64,000 nt of DNA. It comes from Rostrohypoxylon terebratum (Eukaryota; Ascomycota; Sordariomycetes; Xylariales; Hypoxylaceae). The position numbers were made by a program, and so were the translations under genes. The notes under the pieces were generated by a model. The model saw only the letters and a list, made by a program, of their open reading frames with translations, was not told where the DNA came from and made no database searches. Shown piece by piece: positions 45,980 to 57,300 of this stretch. The DNA lies in assembly GCA_022497145.1 (NCBI GenBank), contig MU385880.1, forward strand, positions 248,001 to 312,000, read 5' to 3'. The first letter of the stretch is position 1. Each line of letters opens with the position of its first letter.

Positions 45980-46927
45980 CAATCGACAGATTGAATCTAC
46001 ATACGATAGATGGAACGGTACCAACTTAGCGTTTGTCTGGCGTGCCCACGATTATGAGATCGGAGTGGGCAGACAAAAATTGCTGCTTATTTCCAGACCA
46101 GACAAAAAAAAAGAAGGGAAGAAAAAGACTAAAAGACTACAAGTAAGGTAAGTATGTAAGTAAGAAACTTGGGAACACGCCGAAAAATTGCGGCAATTAT
46201 AGCTTAAACTCTAGTCAAAATATGGCTTAAGATGACTTTGGCTTTGTTGAACCCGAAAGTACCACAAGAAACACTCAGGAAAACAGCACTTGAGCTTAAT
46301 ACTTTGGATACATTGGATAGCATAAGTAGGGCCTCCCGTACATATATATTCATTGTCGCGGTCAGCAGGAATTGAAGTTCCGGCTTCCCCAACTCTGACG
46401 TATTTTATTTAATTTGCCTGCCCAGGTTTACTGGGTAGGTAGGTAGGTATTGCCTTAACCATTTTCTTGTACCAACAGCGTGCTTTCCGTCTTGCAGGTC
46501 ACCTATTGCGATCGCGGATCTGAGGCACGAGGTCACTTCCTGAATAAGTCCATTTGGAAAGTATCACGCTTAGGAATGATTAAAACACACTAAACTGCTT
46601 AAAACCTGAATAGTATAATTATAGTGAAGTTGTACGATAACCAAGGTAGAGTCACATTGCCTTGAATTGACTCATAAATCAATAAAATTATAGTGTTGCA
46701 ATGACATCAAATACTCAAATACAATCCAAGCTCCTCAAAATTAAAAGAAAATGAAATACACAGCTTTTTGATGTCACTTCTAGCCTCTACTAGGTAGGGT
46801 CTGGTACAATACAGCGATCTTTAGGGGAGGGTACGATCCAAGTGGAGGAAGCTCAAGCCCCAAGCCCCAAAGCACCAAGCCCCGTGTTCCCGGAGAACGG
46901 GAGAAACAGGGCGAGCGCTGCTAGCAA

Positions 46928-46936
46928 TCACGTGAC
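46928..46936. promoter_or_regulatory. TCACGTGAC E-box-like element
   Basis: CACGTG core with symmetric TCA/TGA flanks 125 bp upstream of the QCR7 start. Such elements bind bHLH factors (Cbf1-like) in fungal promoters; relevance here is inferred from position only. Confidence 0.35.
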
Positions 46937-47060
46937 GTGGAGGAACCCGAAGAGCCATTTTGGAACTTCAATTCTTCTAAAATCGTACCAATCGTAGAAT
47001 CGATATTACGACATCCAACAGCAGCTTTTTACCACCCCTCGAAAAGCGCCTGTAGTCAAC

Positions 47061-47580
47061 ATGTCTACCTACCCGAGTCTCGCGCCCTTTATACTCAAGC
47101 GACCATGGCTGACGAAGATGCTCACGCCCCTCGCCAGCTGGTATACTAACGCCGCCGGCTACCGCAAGCTTGGTCTCCGGTACGCTCATTTCGAACCCCT
47201 CAATTGGGAGCTTTACAATGCTAATGCGCTCATCTGCAGAGCCGATGACCTGATTTGCGAGGAAGATGAGAACGTTATCAAGGCATTGAAGCGCCTGCCG
47301 CCTCGGGAAGCCTACGACCGTGTGTACCGACTTCGACGTGCGTTCCAGTGCAGCGCAACCCACAAGCTGCTACCCAAGGAAGAATGGACGAAGGAGAAGG
47401 ATGTAAGCCAAATTGATTTTTCTTCTAATAGACTGCTTGAACGTAGCATGTCAATGGCGCAATTGCTGACAACAAGCAAAATAGGACGTGCCATATCTTC
47501 AACCATTGATCGACCAGATCCACGCCGAGGAGAAGGAGAAGATCGCCTTGGATTCCATGACCGTAATTCGAAGCCATTAA
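47061..47580 (+). CDS. QCR7: Cytochrome bc1 complex subunit 7 (14 kDa)
   Basis: Exons 47061-47179, 47240-47402 and 47485-47580 encode 125 residues, the usual length for Qcr7. Family landmarks are WYTNAAGYRKLGLRADDLI, KALKRLPPREAYDRVYRLRRAFQ, LPKEEWTKEKDDVPYL and the C-terminal LDSMTV. The first intron (47180-47239, GTACGC to GCAG) is exactly 60 nt and has no stop, so an unspliced reading would insert 20 foreign residues between GLR and ADD; the restored junction GLRADDLI matches the family. Qcr7 is a matrix-side accessory subunit of respiratory complex III, binding cytochrome b and needed for assembly. It has no cleavable presequence, consistent with the start chosen. It is divergent from a mitochondrial carrier gene. 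Confidence 0.95.
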
Positions 47581-48923
47581 ATAGAGTTGGTGCAATGAAA
47601 TACTAGACGAGCCTAACGGCAAACTTGTACCATAGACCTGCATTTGCGAGAGGAATAGAATGGTTGGACAAGCTCTCTAGTAGTAGTGAGTCCGGGTGTA
47701 GCAATAATTCGACCGTTGCAAAACACTACCTCATGTCTACAACTTCACCTCAAACTTTCACCCCTCCGTTCGAGCCGCATGAAACCGACCCGGACATTCA
47801 TCGTTCGCATTGATACGCTGCCTCTGTTGGTTTTACGATCCGGAGCTCGGTTTAGCTGTGGACTAGAATGCAACTTATCCCATGAATAAACAGACTTACA
47901 AGTTCATGTTTTGATAAATCTGCCTCTCATTAATTTAGGTAAGAGCTAGTGACCGTTTCGTTTGCGGAGCTATGACCTACTCGGGTTCAAGATGAGTTCT
48001 AGGGATATTTTTCTATGGCATTGCGATTTTGTGTCTATTCATATGCCTATCATCTACGGTCTTACATTGACTATGTCCGTTAGTCAAGAAGTTATCCTCC
48101 AATCCTATATCGATGTGAAAGTCTAATAATATATGTATTCCTAATATCACATGATGGACGGCACAGTAAATGGTTGTTTATGCAACAGATTGTATGTATT
48201 AGTTTTGCCCTTGTGTCCACTAGTCCACCAGATCTCTCACGGACCCTTTTAGACAGCAAGTCCATACGGTTATCCCAACTCTGTACAAGCTATATCTGCC
48301 GGTGGCATTTCGCAACGGCTATTGACCAACAAAACTCCATACAACACGACTGAACGAGCGCACACAGCTGTGCCCCTTCGTCCGCCTCCAAATTCATGCA
48401 GGACATCATGAGCAGCCAAATTCTATTATAGCAGAAGTTCGCAACGCCCCGATCGTAACATTGCCATCATGTCCTTTCCCAAGTACGACAAGATAGAAGT
48501 CCATCCAACTCAACCAACCAGCCGATGAATATGTGAGGCGCAAAGAACATCGAGAGAAGTAGGAATCGAAATGACAGTCGGTTCCGAAGGAGACTCGAGG
48601 GCGAAATTCTCAAGATGTGGCAGGTTCCAAGGGTATGCTGGTATGAGTGGCCGGACTTCCATATCCCCTTCGAGCGCTATGCCAGAGAAAAGTAAAAGAA
48701 AACAAGGTCAGTGGCGTGAGAATTAATGACCTATCCGTCCCCAACGCCTCTTTGCCTAACATCAGATGATTCTGGTATTTTGATGCAGCTATTGTGTGCG
48801 TGTCGTGAGCTCCTCGTAGAAAGATTATGTCCCCTGTTTCATCCGGACACCGAATGCCCGAAAGAATGCAGATATTTTAGACAAGAAAAAATTGCATGAT
48901 TTTCAAAGCTGAGTAACACTACT
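47581..48923. other. 1.3 kb intergenic region between convergent genes
   Basis: 3' flanks of QCR7 and the mannosyltransferase gene. No frame with coding character is seen. Confidence 0.6.
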
Positions 48924-50448
48924 TTATGCGTTTCCCGGCTTTTCTTCTGTGTCAATATGCCATACGACATAATTAGGCAGGCCAATAACTTCGTAACCTG
49001 CTCTCTTGGCCATCTTCGCGAACCCCTCTGTCTCGGCCTGGTTCTCGAATGCATAGCATGGGAAGTTGATACCTGCGAGAATTGGTATTAGTTATTGAGA
49101 ACCGAAACTATTGAATTGCGTGGGGGACAAACCTGATCGGTGAACGTCGGCCTTGACTAGGATGTTGACGCCACCAATACCATCGAGTTCGATTTCCTCA
49201 TCGGGATCATTTCGCCAATCACCCATCTTTGCCATATAGGTTCTGCCAGTATCGTATTGTTTGTAACCTTTGGTAATGCATTAGTAACTTAGATCTGACT
49301 TGTTGGCGAGTCAGCTTGTATACCTTCTGCTAGAATTATGTTCTTGTCTAGTTTAGAGGCTAATTTCAGGCCCTTTTCAGACTCGACCCAGGAGTTATAA
49401 TCGACTAATGCATGTTAGCTACGACATCCATGATATTCCAAATTTAAAGTTAGGGGGGGAAGCTCACATCTGCCTTCGATGTCAATCTTGTTGTCGCCAT
49501 AACCCTCGTAACGGTGGAACCAGATGTCTATAGCCTATTAGCACAATGCCCCATTATTTTGAAGGTGCAGGAACCATACTAGGAACTAGAATGTCTCGGT
49601 CGTGCGCAATAAAATCCTCGAGAATCTTCTTGGGGCTATCCACAATGTCGACATCACGCCAGTAAACCCATGAGTGTTCTGGCTTCAACGCAGCAGATAG
49701 TAGATAATTTCTAGCACGACCCATGGCCTTTCGTCGTGGGCCTTGTGCTTCGAAACTGTGGCGATCCTCGACAGACTGGCTGAGATGGCTACCAAAATCC
49801 TTCTCCACCACCACAACATTGTTGAATGGGATGTTATCCGGGCGTTTCTGAATGCGATCCAATTCCATAGCTAACACTCCCATAGTATCGTCGCTAGAAT
49901 CGCCGACTAGGAATCCGAGGTCGATCAGACGGTGAGGGTAGGTCAACTCGGCAATAAGCTCAAAGTACTTGGACAAGTATGGCGCAGCATCCTTCAAGGG
50001 AGTAAGTAGGAGAACTCGTTCCTCGTTGTCGATAGCCTGGCGCGTTGATTTAATTCCGTTGAGGTTAACGTGCGATATCGAGGATTCGTTAATCGTGATC
50101 GGAGCATGGTGGTTGAAGATGACAGGAGTTTGTAAGTGGGCGTTCCATGCCTGTTGCTCATTAAGAGTCATATCCATTGGCGGCTTCGAAGGACCCCAAC
50201 AGTAGAAGCTATTAGAAAGGCCGAGGTCAGCAAAATTCGCTCCGCTTCTAGGATGATCATTTCAAATAACAATACCTTTGCATCTCGCTAGCTGACGATC
50301 TGATGCCGCGCCATAGTAATAAGATGATACCAGCAACAGCGATGGATAGGAGAACTCTCGTTCTTGTTAAGAAAACCCATATGGCTCTGGTAGGAGGAAG
50401 TTGTGCCTTGGCAGATTTCCAAGTGATGCCACCTTTAGGTAGAAGCAT
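48924..50448 (-). CDS. GT62 alpha-1,6-mannosyltransferase, Mnn9-type mannan polymerase subunit
   Basis: Six exons (50448-50276, 50208-49580, 49527-49468, 49404-49324, 49267-49133, 49072-48924) encode 408 residues. Topology is type II Golgi: a short cytosolic tail MLLPKGGITWKSAK, one membrane segment (about 35-50) and a lumenal catalytic domain. Key motifs are VLLLTPLKDAAPYL, LIDLGFLVGDSSDDTMGVL, the metal/nucleotide-binding DVD in VYWRDVDI, and VPNIWFHRYEG with DIEGRFDYNSWVESEKG, which point to the Mnn9 subgroup rather than Van1 or Anp1. An ATG 20 codons upstream is in frame but MLLPKGG is the start I recognise. The family extends the N-glycan outer chain mannan backbone in the Golgi. The fourth exon is only 81 nt and the third 60 nt, so simple gene finders may truncate it after the second exon. 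Confidence 0.92.
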
Positions 50449-51753
50449 GGTGGGCGAGCTTTTCGGGTGGCCCTTGACACCACCCTGAGAATGCGCAATA
50501 ACAAGCAAACGAGAGAGTAGTTTTCAAATTCCAACGCGGGTAATAGGTAGCCCTCTCGTTCGTTTCTAGGCTGACCTCGTTCGGGTTATCGTGGTTGAGA
50601 AGGGAATATTACGATAATAGGAATGGTAAAAAAGTGGCTAGGTAGACGGAGCGGGAAATTAAGAAAAAAATCTACCGAGTTAGCGAGTGTGATGTGATGA
50701 TTAAGCTGGCAGGCTGGTTGGAATCGCAAGTGAATAGAAGAAGAGGAGGTTCTTGGTTGGTTTCTTTCTATCGCGGCTCGTCCCTGAGTTGTGAAAATAG
50801 AAAAAAGGCACCAGGGATTGACGGTTGAATTGGCGCGGACGGAGTCAAATTGGTCAAATTGGACGAACCAGTTGTGGTGAAATATCAAAAAAAAGGTCAA
50901 AAGTCAAAAGTCAAAGTCAAAAATGGCCTGGACGACACGAAAGCTGGCCTGGCCTAGCGGCTCGAGATTCACTGGAAAAGACTGGTCTAGCGGTCTTAGC
51001 AGGGCTAACAGGACTAGGTACAATACCCTCGAAAGTCAGACTTACGCAGTAGAGAAGACCCATGGGGCTGGTTGTTTTAGGGGTGGAGTAACTTCAAAGT
51101 ACCTAAACCCTGCGAACCTCACGAATTTACGAAGGGGGGAACCGTTGACGCTAACACGCTAATGGGGAGTGGCCAATGTTTTCCGGAGCAAAAATTGCAA
51201 GCGAAGTGTAAAAATAGTAACATGATACTTGATGCACTGACGCGACAAATTTGAGATCTCACTCATTTAAGCATGATCATATCGCGTTCGATGTTAGTAA
51301 ACCAAGTTCTGCTTGAGCCTACGCAATTTCATGTACTTGTTAGGTGCAGAAGTAGCTAATCTTAAAAGTGTACAAATGATGGTACCTTCTCCTTCAGTGT
51401 TTTCGTTATACGTGTGCTTACCTAGCTTAGACGCCTATATCGAAATTTTAGGAAGGGAATAGCATATGCAGATAGTAACTTACATGCCGAGAAAACTGAA
51501 AAGGGGAACCAGATTAATATGGATATCCTCAAAGCAGACAAACCAACACGTGCATAGGGTCGCATGCTGCGATGATAATTTCACTATTTTCTACATCTTT
51601 ATACCTAATTACATCTCAAATATCAAATAACCAATCTCAAAGCATGTAATGTAAAAGGTTAGCACATAGTAGGGCTGATGGATTGTGGATGTTATACCCA
51701 GTAAGTGTTGTTAGGTACATACATAGTTACTAGTACGTTAAACCTGGTACCTA

Positions 51754-51842
51754 CTGGTGCTGTCTACAATAACTCTCGACCGCACCCCCCGTAGGGGGGG
51801 GGTGCTGCGCATTGATTAGCGAAACGGGCAAGACTAACGAAA
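51754..51842 (+). repeat. MITE left terminal inverted repeat
   Basis: Pairs with 51997-52083. It contains the nested C6-GTA-G9 palindrome at 51784-51801 flanked by GCA and TGC. Confidence 0.88.
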
Positions 51843-51996
51843 TTCTCCGAGATACTTATAAATAGGTGGGATTTACATATAAAACTAAAGTATACTGGCA
51901 TAAATACATATTCTTTTAAGTAGATATAACCTTCGTTTTAAGAATATATATCATTATAAGCCATAGTTTAAAAGGTTTAGGGTAATCTTCGGCTAG

Positions 51997-52083
51997 TTTC
52001 GCTAGTCTTGCCCGTTTCGCTAATCAATGCGCAGCACCCCCCCTACGGGGGGTGCTGATGAGAGTTATCGTAGACAGCACCAG
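51997..52083 (-). repeat. MITE right terminal inverted repeat
   Basis: Inverted copy of the left arm, with C7-TAC-G6 on the plus strand as its nested palindrome. The two-base length difference in the G run explains the difference in arm length. Confidence 0.88.
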
Positions 52084-53000
52084 TAATACCTATGATCTGA
52101 GCAGCTGGACACGGCACGGGAAGCCAAGATGGAAAACGCCATACTGCATGATCAAAATTCCATTAATGCCCCAGCGCTAGGACTCCGCCAGTGTGGTCTG
52201 TACTCCAGGAATCAGTCCCCAAGACTCCACGTAACACTGACTTTACTCACGTCAGTCCATTCTTTCAACAGCATACATGTGAGTAAGTATGCCAATCATC
52301 AAAGCTAAGTAGATGTGATTGAAGAACCAGTACGACGGTATGAGATCAGAAATCATCAGATACCGTAGTACGTATAAAGCATCCCCATTGCCACGAAGGT
52401 GGGGAAGAAACAAGAGACTTTAGATTTTTTAGATGAAGATGAAAATAAGGCGTTTATCTTATCCGAGCATTAAGTCAAAAATGTACAATCCAATTGTTGT
52501 CACGAAAGTATAATCTTAATAAAATATGCAAGTATCATCCCAATACAAAACTCATGATATATTCTTGCTGACCCCTCCAACAATCGCATTTGAAGGCAAC
52601 TAGGCAGCAACCCATAAGTGGAAATTCCGAGTGCAAATCTTCTTTAGGTAAGCTACGTGAGTCAGACGCTGATTAGCTCACTGGGTGACAAAGCAAAGGC
52701 GCGAGTTGAACTGAAAAAACGCGATGTTCTTCGCCGGCATTGTGATATTTCAATAGTGATATATACAGCCATGGAACAATTCATATTATGCTTCAACTCT
52801 TCCAGTTGTCCTTTCTTGTAACTAAATATTCTCATACATACGGAAGGAACGCCTTGTTAAAGCTATCTATAGCAACACCCAGTCAATGATTACTCGTTTA
52901 AAACAACTAATTGTCACCCTTAAATACCTAGGTCCTACATACATATATCTCACATTCAACCTTTGAACAAGAGTCATACTCACCCGATCACAGACTACGC

Positions 53001-53856
53001 ATGTTTGCTCGAATTAGTAGAAACTTCTTACCGAAAGCTCAATATCACATTTACAAGTCAATTAGTAGGAAGAGCCAGATAGACACTTATTCCACAGCAG
53101 AAAGGCTCTGGGGCTCATGCAGCGGTAGATTCAAGGGACACTCACCGATATCCTTACAGCGCTGCCGAGTTCGATTCTCAATACCACTCTCACCAACTGG
53201 TCACCAGAGAGCAACAATGGCTACACGTAGATCCGCGCGGGTAGCCGCGGCATCGGCATCAACAACACCAGATACCACAGCCGTCCCCCCAGCCGCCCCA
53301 GCTACTAAAGCGCCGAGGGGCCGGAAGAGGAAAGCAGCACCGGAGACATCACAGCAAGAAGACCCAAAGGATAGCCCAGAGGAAAACGCAGCCCCGGAAG
53401 CCCCCTCAACTCCCAAAAGGCGCCGCGTCCGGAAACCCAGCGACCCTCCCGCAACGCCGACCCCTAGCAAACCCACCACAGCCTACGAGACACCCAAGCC
53501 CAAACCCGCGGCGGTGCGTCGTCTCGCAGACGCCAACGCGACCAACGCGACGCTCCTCTCGCCGGAGACGTCGCGGGTGATAAGCCGCGTGATCCCGCCC
53601 TCGGACACGGTCGCGACGGTGGACCTGCTCGCGGAAGCGTGCAAGCACCTGATCAGCGTAGACGCGCGCATGAAGCCGCTGATCGAGGCGCATCCGTGCA
53701 CGCTTTTCTCCGCCGAGGCGTTGAGCGAGAAGGTCGATCCGTTTGAGGCGCTGTGCTCTGGTATCATCTCGCAACAGGTCTCCGGCGCTGCTGCGAGGTC
53801 TATCAAGCGGAAATTCATCGGCTTGTTTGCGGATGGTGAGGATGTTGGTGATAAGG

Positions 53857-53888
<32 letters not shown>

Positions 53889-54344
53889 AGGAGGTTCCCG
53901 CACCCGTCGCAGGTCGCCCCGTGTACCATCGAGCGTCTGCGTACTGCAGGCCTTTCGCAGCGGAAGGCCGAGTATGTGCAAGGGCTCGCCGAGAAATTCG
54001 TGAGCGGTGAGCTCAGCGCGCAGATATTAGCTGATGCCTCGTACGATGTCGTACTCGAGAAGCTGATTGCGGTGAGGGGGCTAGGCAAGTGGTCCGTTGA
54101 GATGTTCGCGTGTTTTGGGTTGAAGAGGATGGACGTCTTCTCGCTTGGCGACCTAGGCGTGCAAAGGGGCATGGCGGCATTCGTCGGACGAGACGTGTCC
54201 AAGTTGAAGAAGAAGGGAGGCAAGTGGAAGTATATGACCGAGGCCGAGATGAAGGAGATCTCGGATCGGTTTGCGCCATATAGAAGCGTCTTCATGTGGT
54301 ATATGTGGAGAGCATCGGATACTGATGTGGTGACAATGGAATAA
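53001..54344 (+). CDS. DNA-3-methyladenine glycosylase (AlkA/MAG family)
   Basis: A single exon encodes 447 residues from the first ATG or 375 from a second ATG at 53217 (MATRRSARV). The helix-hairpin-helix LIAVRGLGKWSVEM is at 355-368 and the catalytic Asp384 lies in VFSLGDLGV, the HhH-GPD signature of AlkA/Mag1 enzymes that excise alkylated purines in base excision repair. The N-terminal domain has the conserved segment DPFEALCSGIISQQVSGAAA. Residues 74-175 are a basic, Pro-rich, disordered nuclear-type tail (RGRKRK, PKRRRVRKP). The 72 residues before the second ATG are basic and hydroxylated, with a mitochondrial-import look. A GEGEGEGEGEG run (286-296) expands a loop inside the fold and is coded by a GAGGGT array. 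Confidence 0.92.
53854..53887 (+). repeat. (GAGGGT)n array within the glycosylase gene
   Basis: Over five copies of a 6 bp unit coding Gly-Glu repeats in frame. Changes by whole units alter loop length without frameshift. Confidence 0.95.
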
Positions 54345-57300
54345 AGCTATACGCCAGGATTTTACTAAGCCCCTGAATGAAGAAAAAAAACATTCAAAGG
54401 TTGAGAAAATGCTCTCAAGCTGTATCTGTACGACCAACAAATCGTATTGTGTCCTGAGCTGCAGGCCATTATACATCTACTTTTACATAGTCATCTTGAT
54501 TCTAAGTTCACTGAAGACGAAGTGTAGGTATTATTATGTATATGTTCTCGCTAATAGAACGAATTTAGTTAGGAAACTTTAGATATGTTGAATACTTCGC
54601 TAGAATCACCTGTAGGTAACTGGCCCGACGCTGGGTAGGCCATTGTAGCGATATAAGACTTTAGTGGTAGTTACACCGCATGATGCGAGGTTCCAAAGAA
54701 TCAACTTGACGAGAACTCTACGTCATGCTTTGATACTACGTGTTTCAAACATAAAGTCGGTTTTTCGCTGCATACGTACCTATCTGACTTGCTCGAGTTA
54801 CTACTAGTACTAGAGTACATAGCTGCTAGCCTAGGCCCTAGGTAGGTAGATACTCGTCTTGTACAACCCAAGGACGTCACGACACTACCAACTGAGTAGG
54901 TTAGGTATGTAAGTTAGGCGAGCGGCCTAATCGTGTAGATATATCAATTTACGGAGAGGATCTGAGGCACAAAAAATTTCCGCAAATGAGATACGGCGAG
55001 AGGCAGAGTTAATATAAGTCATGTCATCGGAAGCTTACCTAGTTAGGTCAGAGCGTCAAGGCAATGCGTGTATCCGTACGGAGAGATGTGTTGCGGGCGT
55101 ATGATAGTAATAACCCGTGGAAACAATGTTGCGTGATTGATATCCCTTACGTTGGTCAATAAAAATTTGTGATGTGGTCGTTCCTAGCGGTTCTTACGAA
55201 CTTCTTAGTATACCTCTCAGCTGGGAATGAGAGAGCTAGTAGCTTGAACTACTAGCTTTAAATGTTTAATAGCTCGGGCTATCTGCCGCTTTGAAACCTT
55301 AGCATTTTGTAGGTTCATCACAAGTCAAGCATGCCGTCGAATCTGGTTGCCCGGACGTATTTGCGCTGGTGAAATTGCCGTTGTAGATCACAGAGACCGG
55401 GTTTGGGATGCTAGTCAATGACGCAGTTCGGACCGGGAGAGGAGGCCGCTAGTCGACGATTTTTGTCGCAGAACGTGGAATCTGGGAGATGAGCAGCAGA
55501 GACGCGTGCAATCCAGCAAATGGGAGCAACTATCTACCATCCCGTCCGTCGACGCCCGTCTTGTTGCCATGTTGCCATGTTGCCGTGATGCCGTGATGCG
55601 GGATGACTGAGAGAGGGAGTTTTCAATGCTCATCAATACGAAAAGGAATCATGATGTTTTTCTCGTGTTCGACAGTTGGACCACCACCCAGACCTAGTGG
55701 TAGCTCTGAAAGACGCGTAAGCGTGGCCACTGAGGGGAGCTGAAAAAAGATCGCAATTGGGTCTTTTCTCTACCTCTACCACGGTTTTTTTATTGGATTG
55801 CGTTATTCCAGTCGTCAACGAGGGGAGACGCTTTGATGCCCCAGTTCTCTAATACTTATAGTACATAGTAAAGTGGGAAATATGAAATATGAAGTACGAA
55901 GTACAGGTATTTAATATTGTCATGGTAAAGAGAGATTTCAATAAATATTTCAATGTTCGTCTTAAATCAGTTTAGGGTAAACTTCAGCTCTGAAGCTTCC
56001 AAGGTTCTTACTAGTAGCTAAACATTGCCGATGACTCCTAAATTTTTTAGGTAGGTGCCTACATCATCGCATCCTGCATTACTCTTCAGGTACCAAAATA
56101 GTACTAGTACGACGTAAAAGCAGATCCATCCGAACCACTTTAATTGATGCGTTCACGGCCCAAAAAAAGAGGGGTGGGGGTGCATTGATTACATAGTAGG
56201 TACATTTAGCAAGGCCTCCAAGAGATATTCATATCGTATACGTACCGGCGTACCGGCGTACCTGAGATAACGGGAAATGATTGGGTGGTATCCAATGGTA
56301 TTGGATGGATGCAGATCCAATACACCCGCGCCCGCGCCGTTGGCTGGAATAAAAGATGGATCTTCCTGGAAGGATGGTCAAGCTTTTTTGGCTGTTAGAT
56401 CGAGATTCCTCTTTGAAGCAGGGAGAGATGGCAACCAATCGTTAAGTAGTTGTACTATGTACTAAGCCCGCCACTAACATTCAACCTGGCAGCCTGGTGA
56501 AGTCTTGAAGAGACTTCAAAGCCGGATCGACCAGTCGACACGATCAGAAAACTAACTACTAACTCATAGTAACTAGCGTAGTAACTAGTCGTAGGTAGTA
56601 GTATATTAGTATATGAGATAAAAAAAATCAATAAATAAAAAGTTACAAAGCAATTCCAGACGATCTCTCATGTCGTGTTCCCGGACATTCGAACTATCCA
56701 CCACTTTATATCTAACAAGCCACAGCCAACAGATCCTGCCTCCTGTCCGAGCCATACTTCGGTACTAACATGTGCAGACGGACTATTACATGCCTCCTAC
56801 TACTATCATAGTATGTAATTATTGCTTGAGTAACTTGCCGAAGTTAACATTCATACGTGAACTCACATGTGAGCTTTGGCAAGATTAGGTCAATATAATA
56901 GGGGGGTTTGTGGGTGTTCGGTATTAACTCTGGTAACTCTTGGTGTGAGCTAATAAAGCCTGTTAACTTACACCGCAGCACCGGAGATTGACACAGCAGC
57001 GGATATGTATTATGCATCAATCCGGCCTGTATGCACAAGATTGCCATCGTAATTATATGGCATGCCGTCACAGCTTCGTGCGACTATCGCAAGCTTGCTA
57101 TGAAGCAGTTCGGCATATTGCATACTTATTAGGCATTGGATGTACCTAACCTGACCTAAGACTTAAGACTTAAGTATCCTTCACCTGAAGCTCAAGACTC
57201 AAGTCCAAGTCACGACTTCGAAGTGAGGCCACAAAGCTACGAAACTAGTACGAGCTGAAGTTGGAGCTGTCAAGTTTGCGTCTCTTATGCGGCTTGCCTA

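Larger units (their letters stand above)
45418..47060. other. 1.6 kb divergent region between carrier and QCR7
   Basis: Contains a GGATAT repeat, AT-rich DNA, TAGGTAGG simple sequence near 46434-46447 and a TCACGTGAC element close to QCR7. Frames here (up to about 100 codons) lack coding features. Both neighbours encode mitochondrial inner-membrane proteins. Confidence 0.55.
51754..52083. mobile_element. 330 bp MITE with about 88 bp inverted repeats and TA target duplication
   Basis: The 89 bp left arm and 87 bp right arm are inverted copies of each other, beginning CTGGTGCTGTCTAC and ending near GACTA(A/G)CGAAA, with about six mismatches and a 2 bp length difference in a G run. TA flanks both ends (51752-51753 and 52084-52085), the target duplication of Tc1/mariner-type elements. 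The 154 bp centre is AT-rich and encodes nothing. Each arm also holds a nested palindrome (C-run, GTA, G-run). It is non-autonomous: the transposase must be elsewhere. Family naming needs genome-wide copies. Confidence 0.85.
50449..53000. other. 2.6 kb divergent region with a MITE
   Basis: Between the mannosyltransferase and DNA glycosylase genes. The part next to 50449-50900 is pyrimidine-rich on the minus strand (leader of the GT62 gene). AAAGTCAA-type short direct repeats lie at about 50895-50922. A 330 bp MITE occupies 51754-52083. The rest is AT-rich without coding frames. Confidence 0.6.

Noticed and set aside
53483..54295. 270-codon minus-strand open frame
   Set aside because: Opposite the catalytic domain of the DNA glycosylase; GC-rich shadow frame with no recognisable features.
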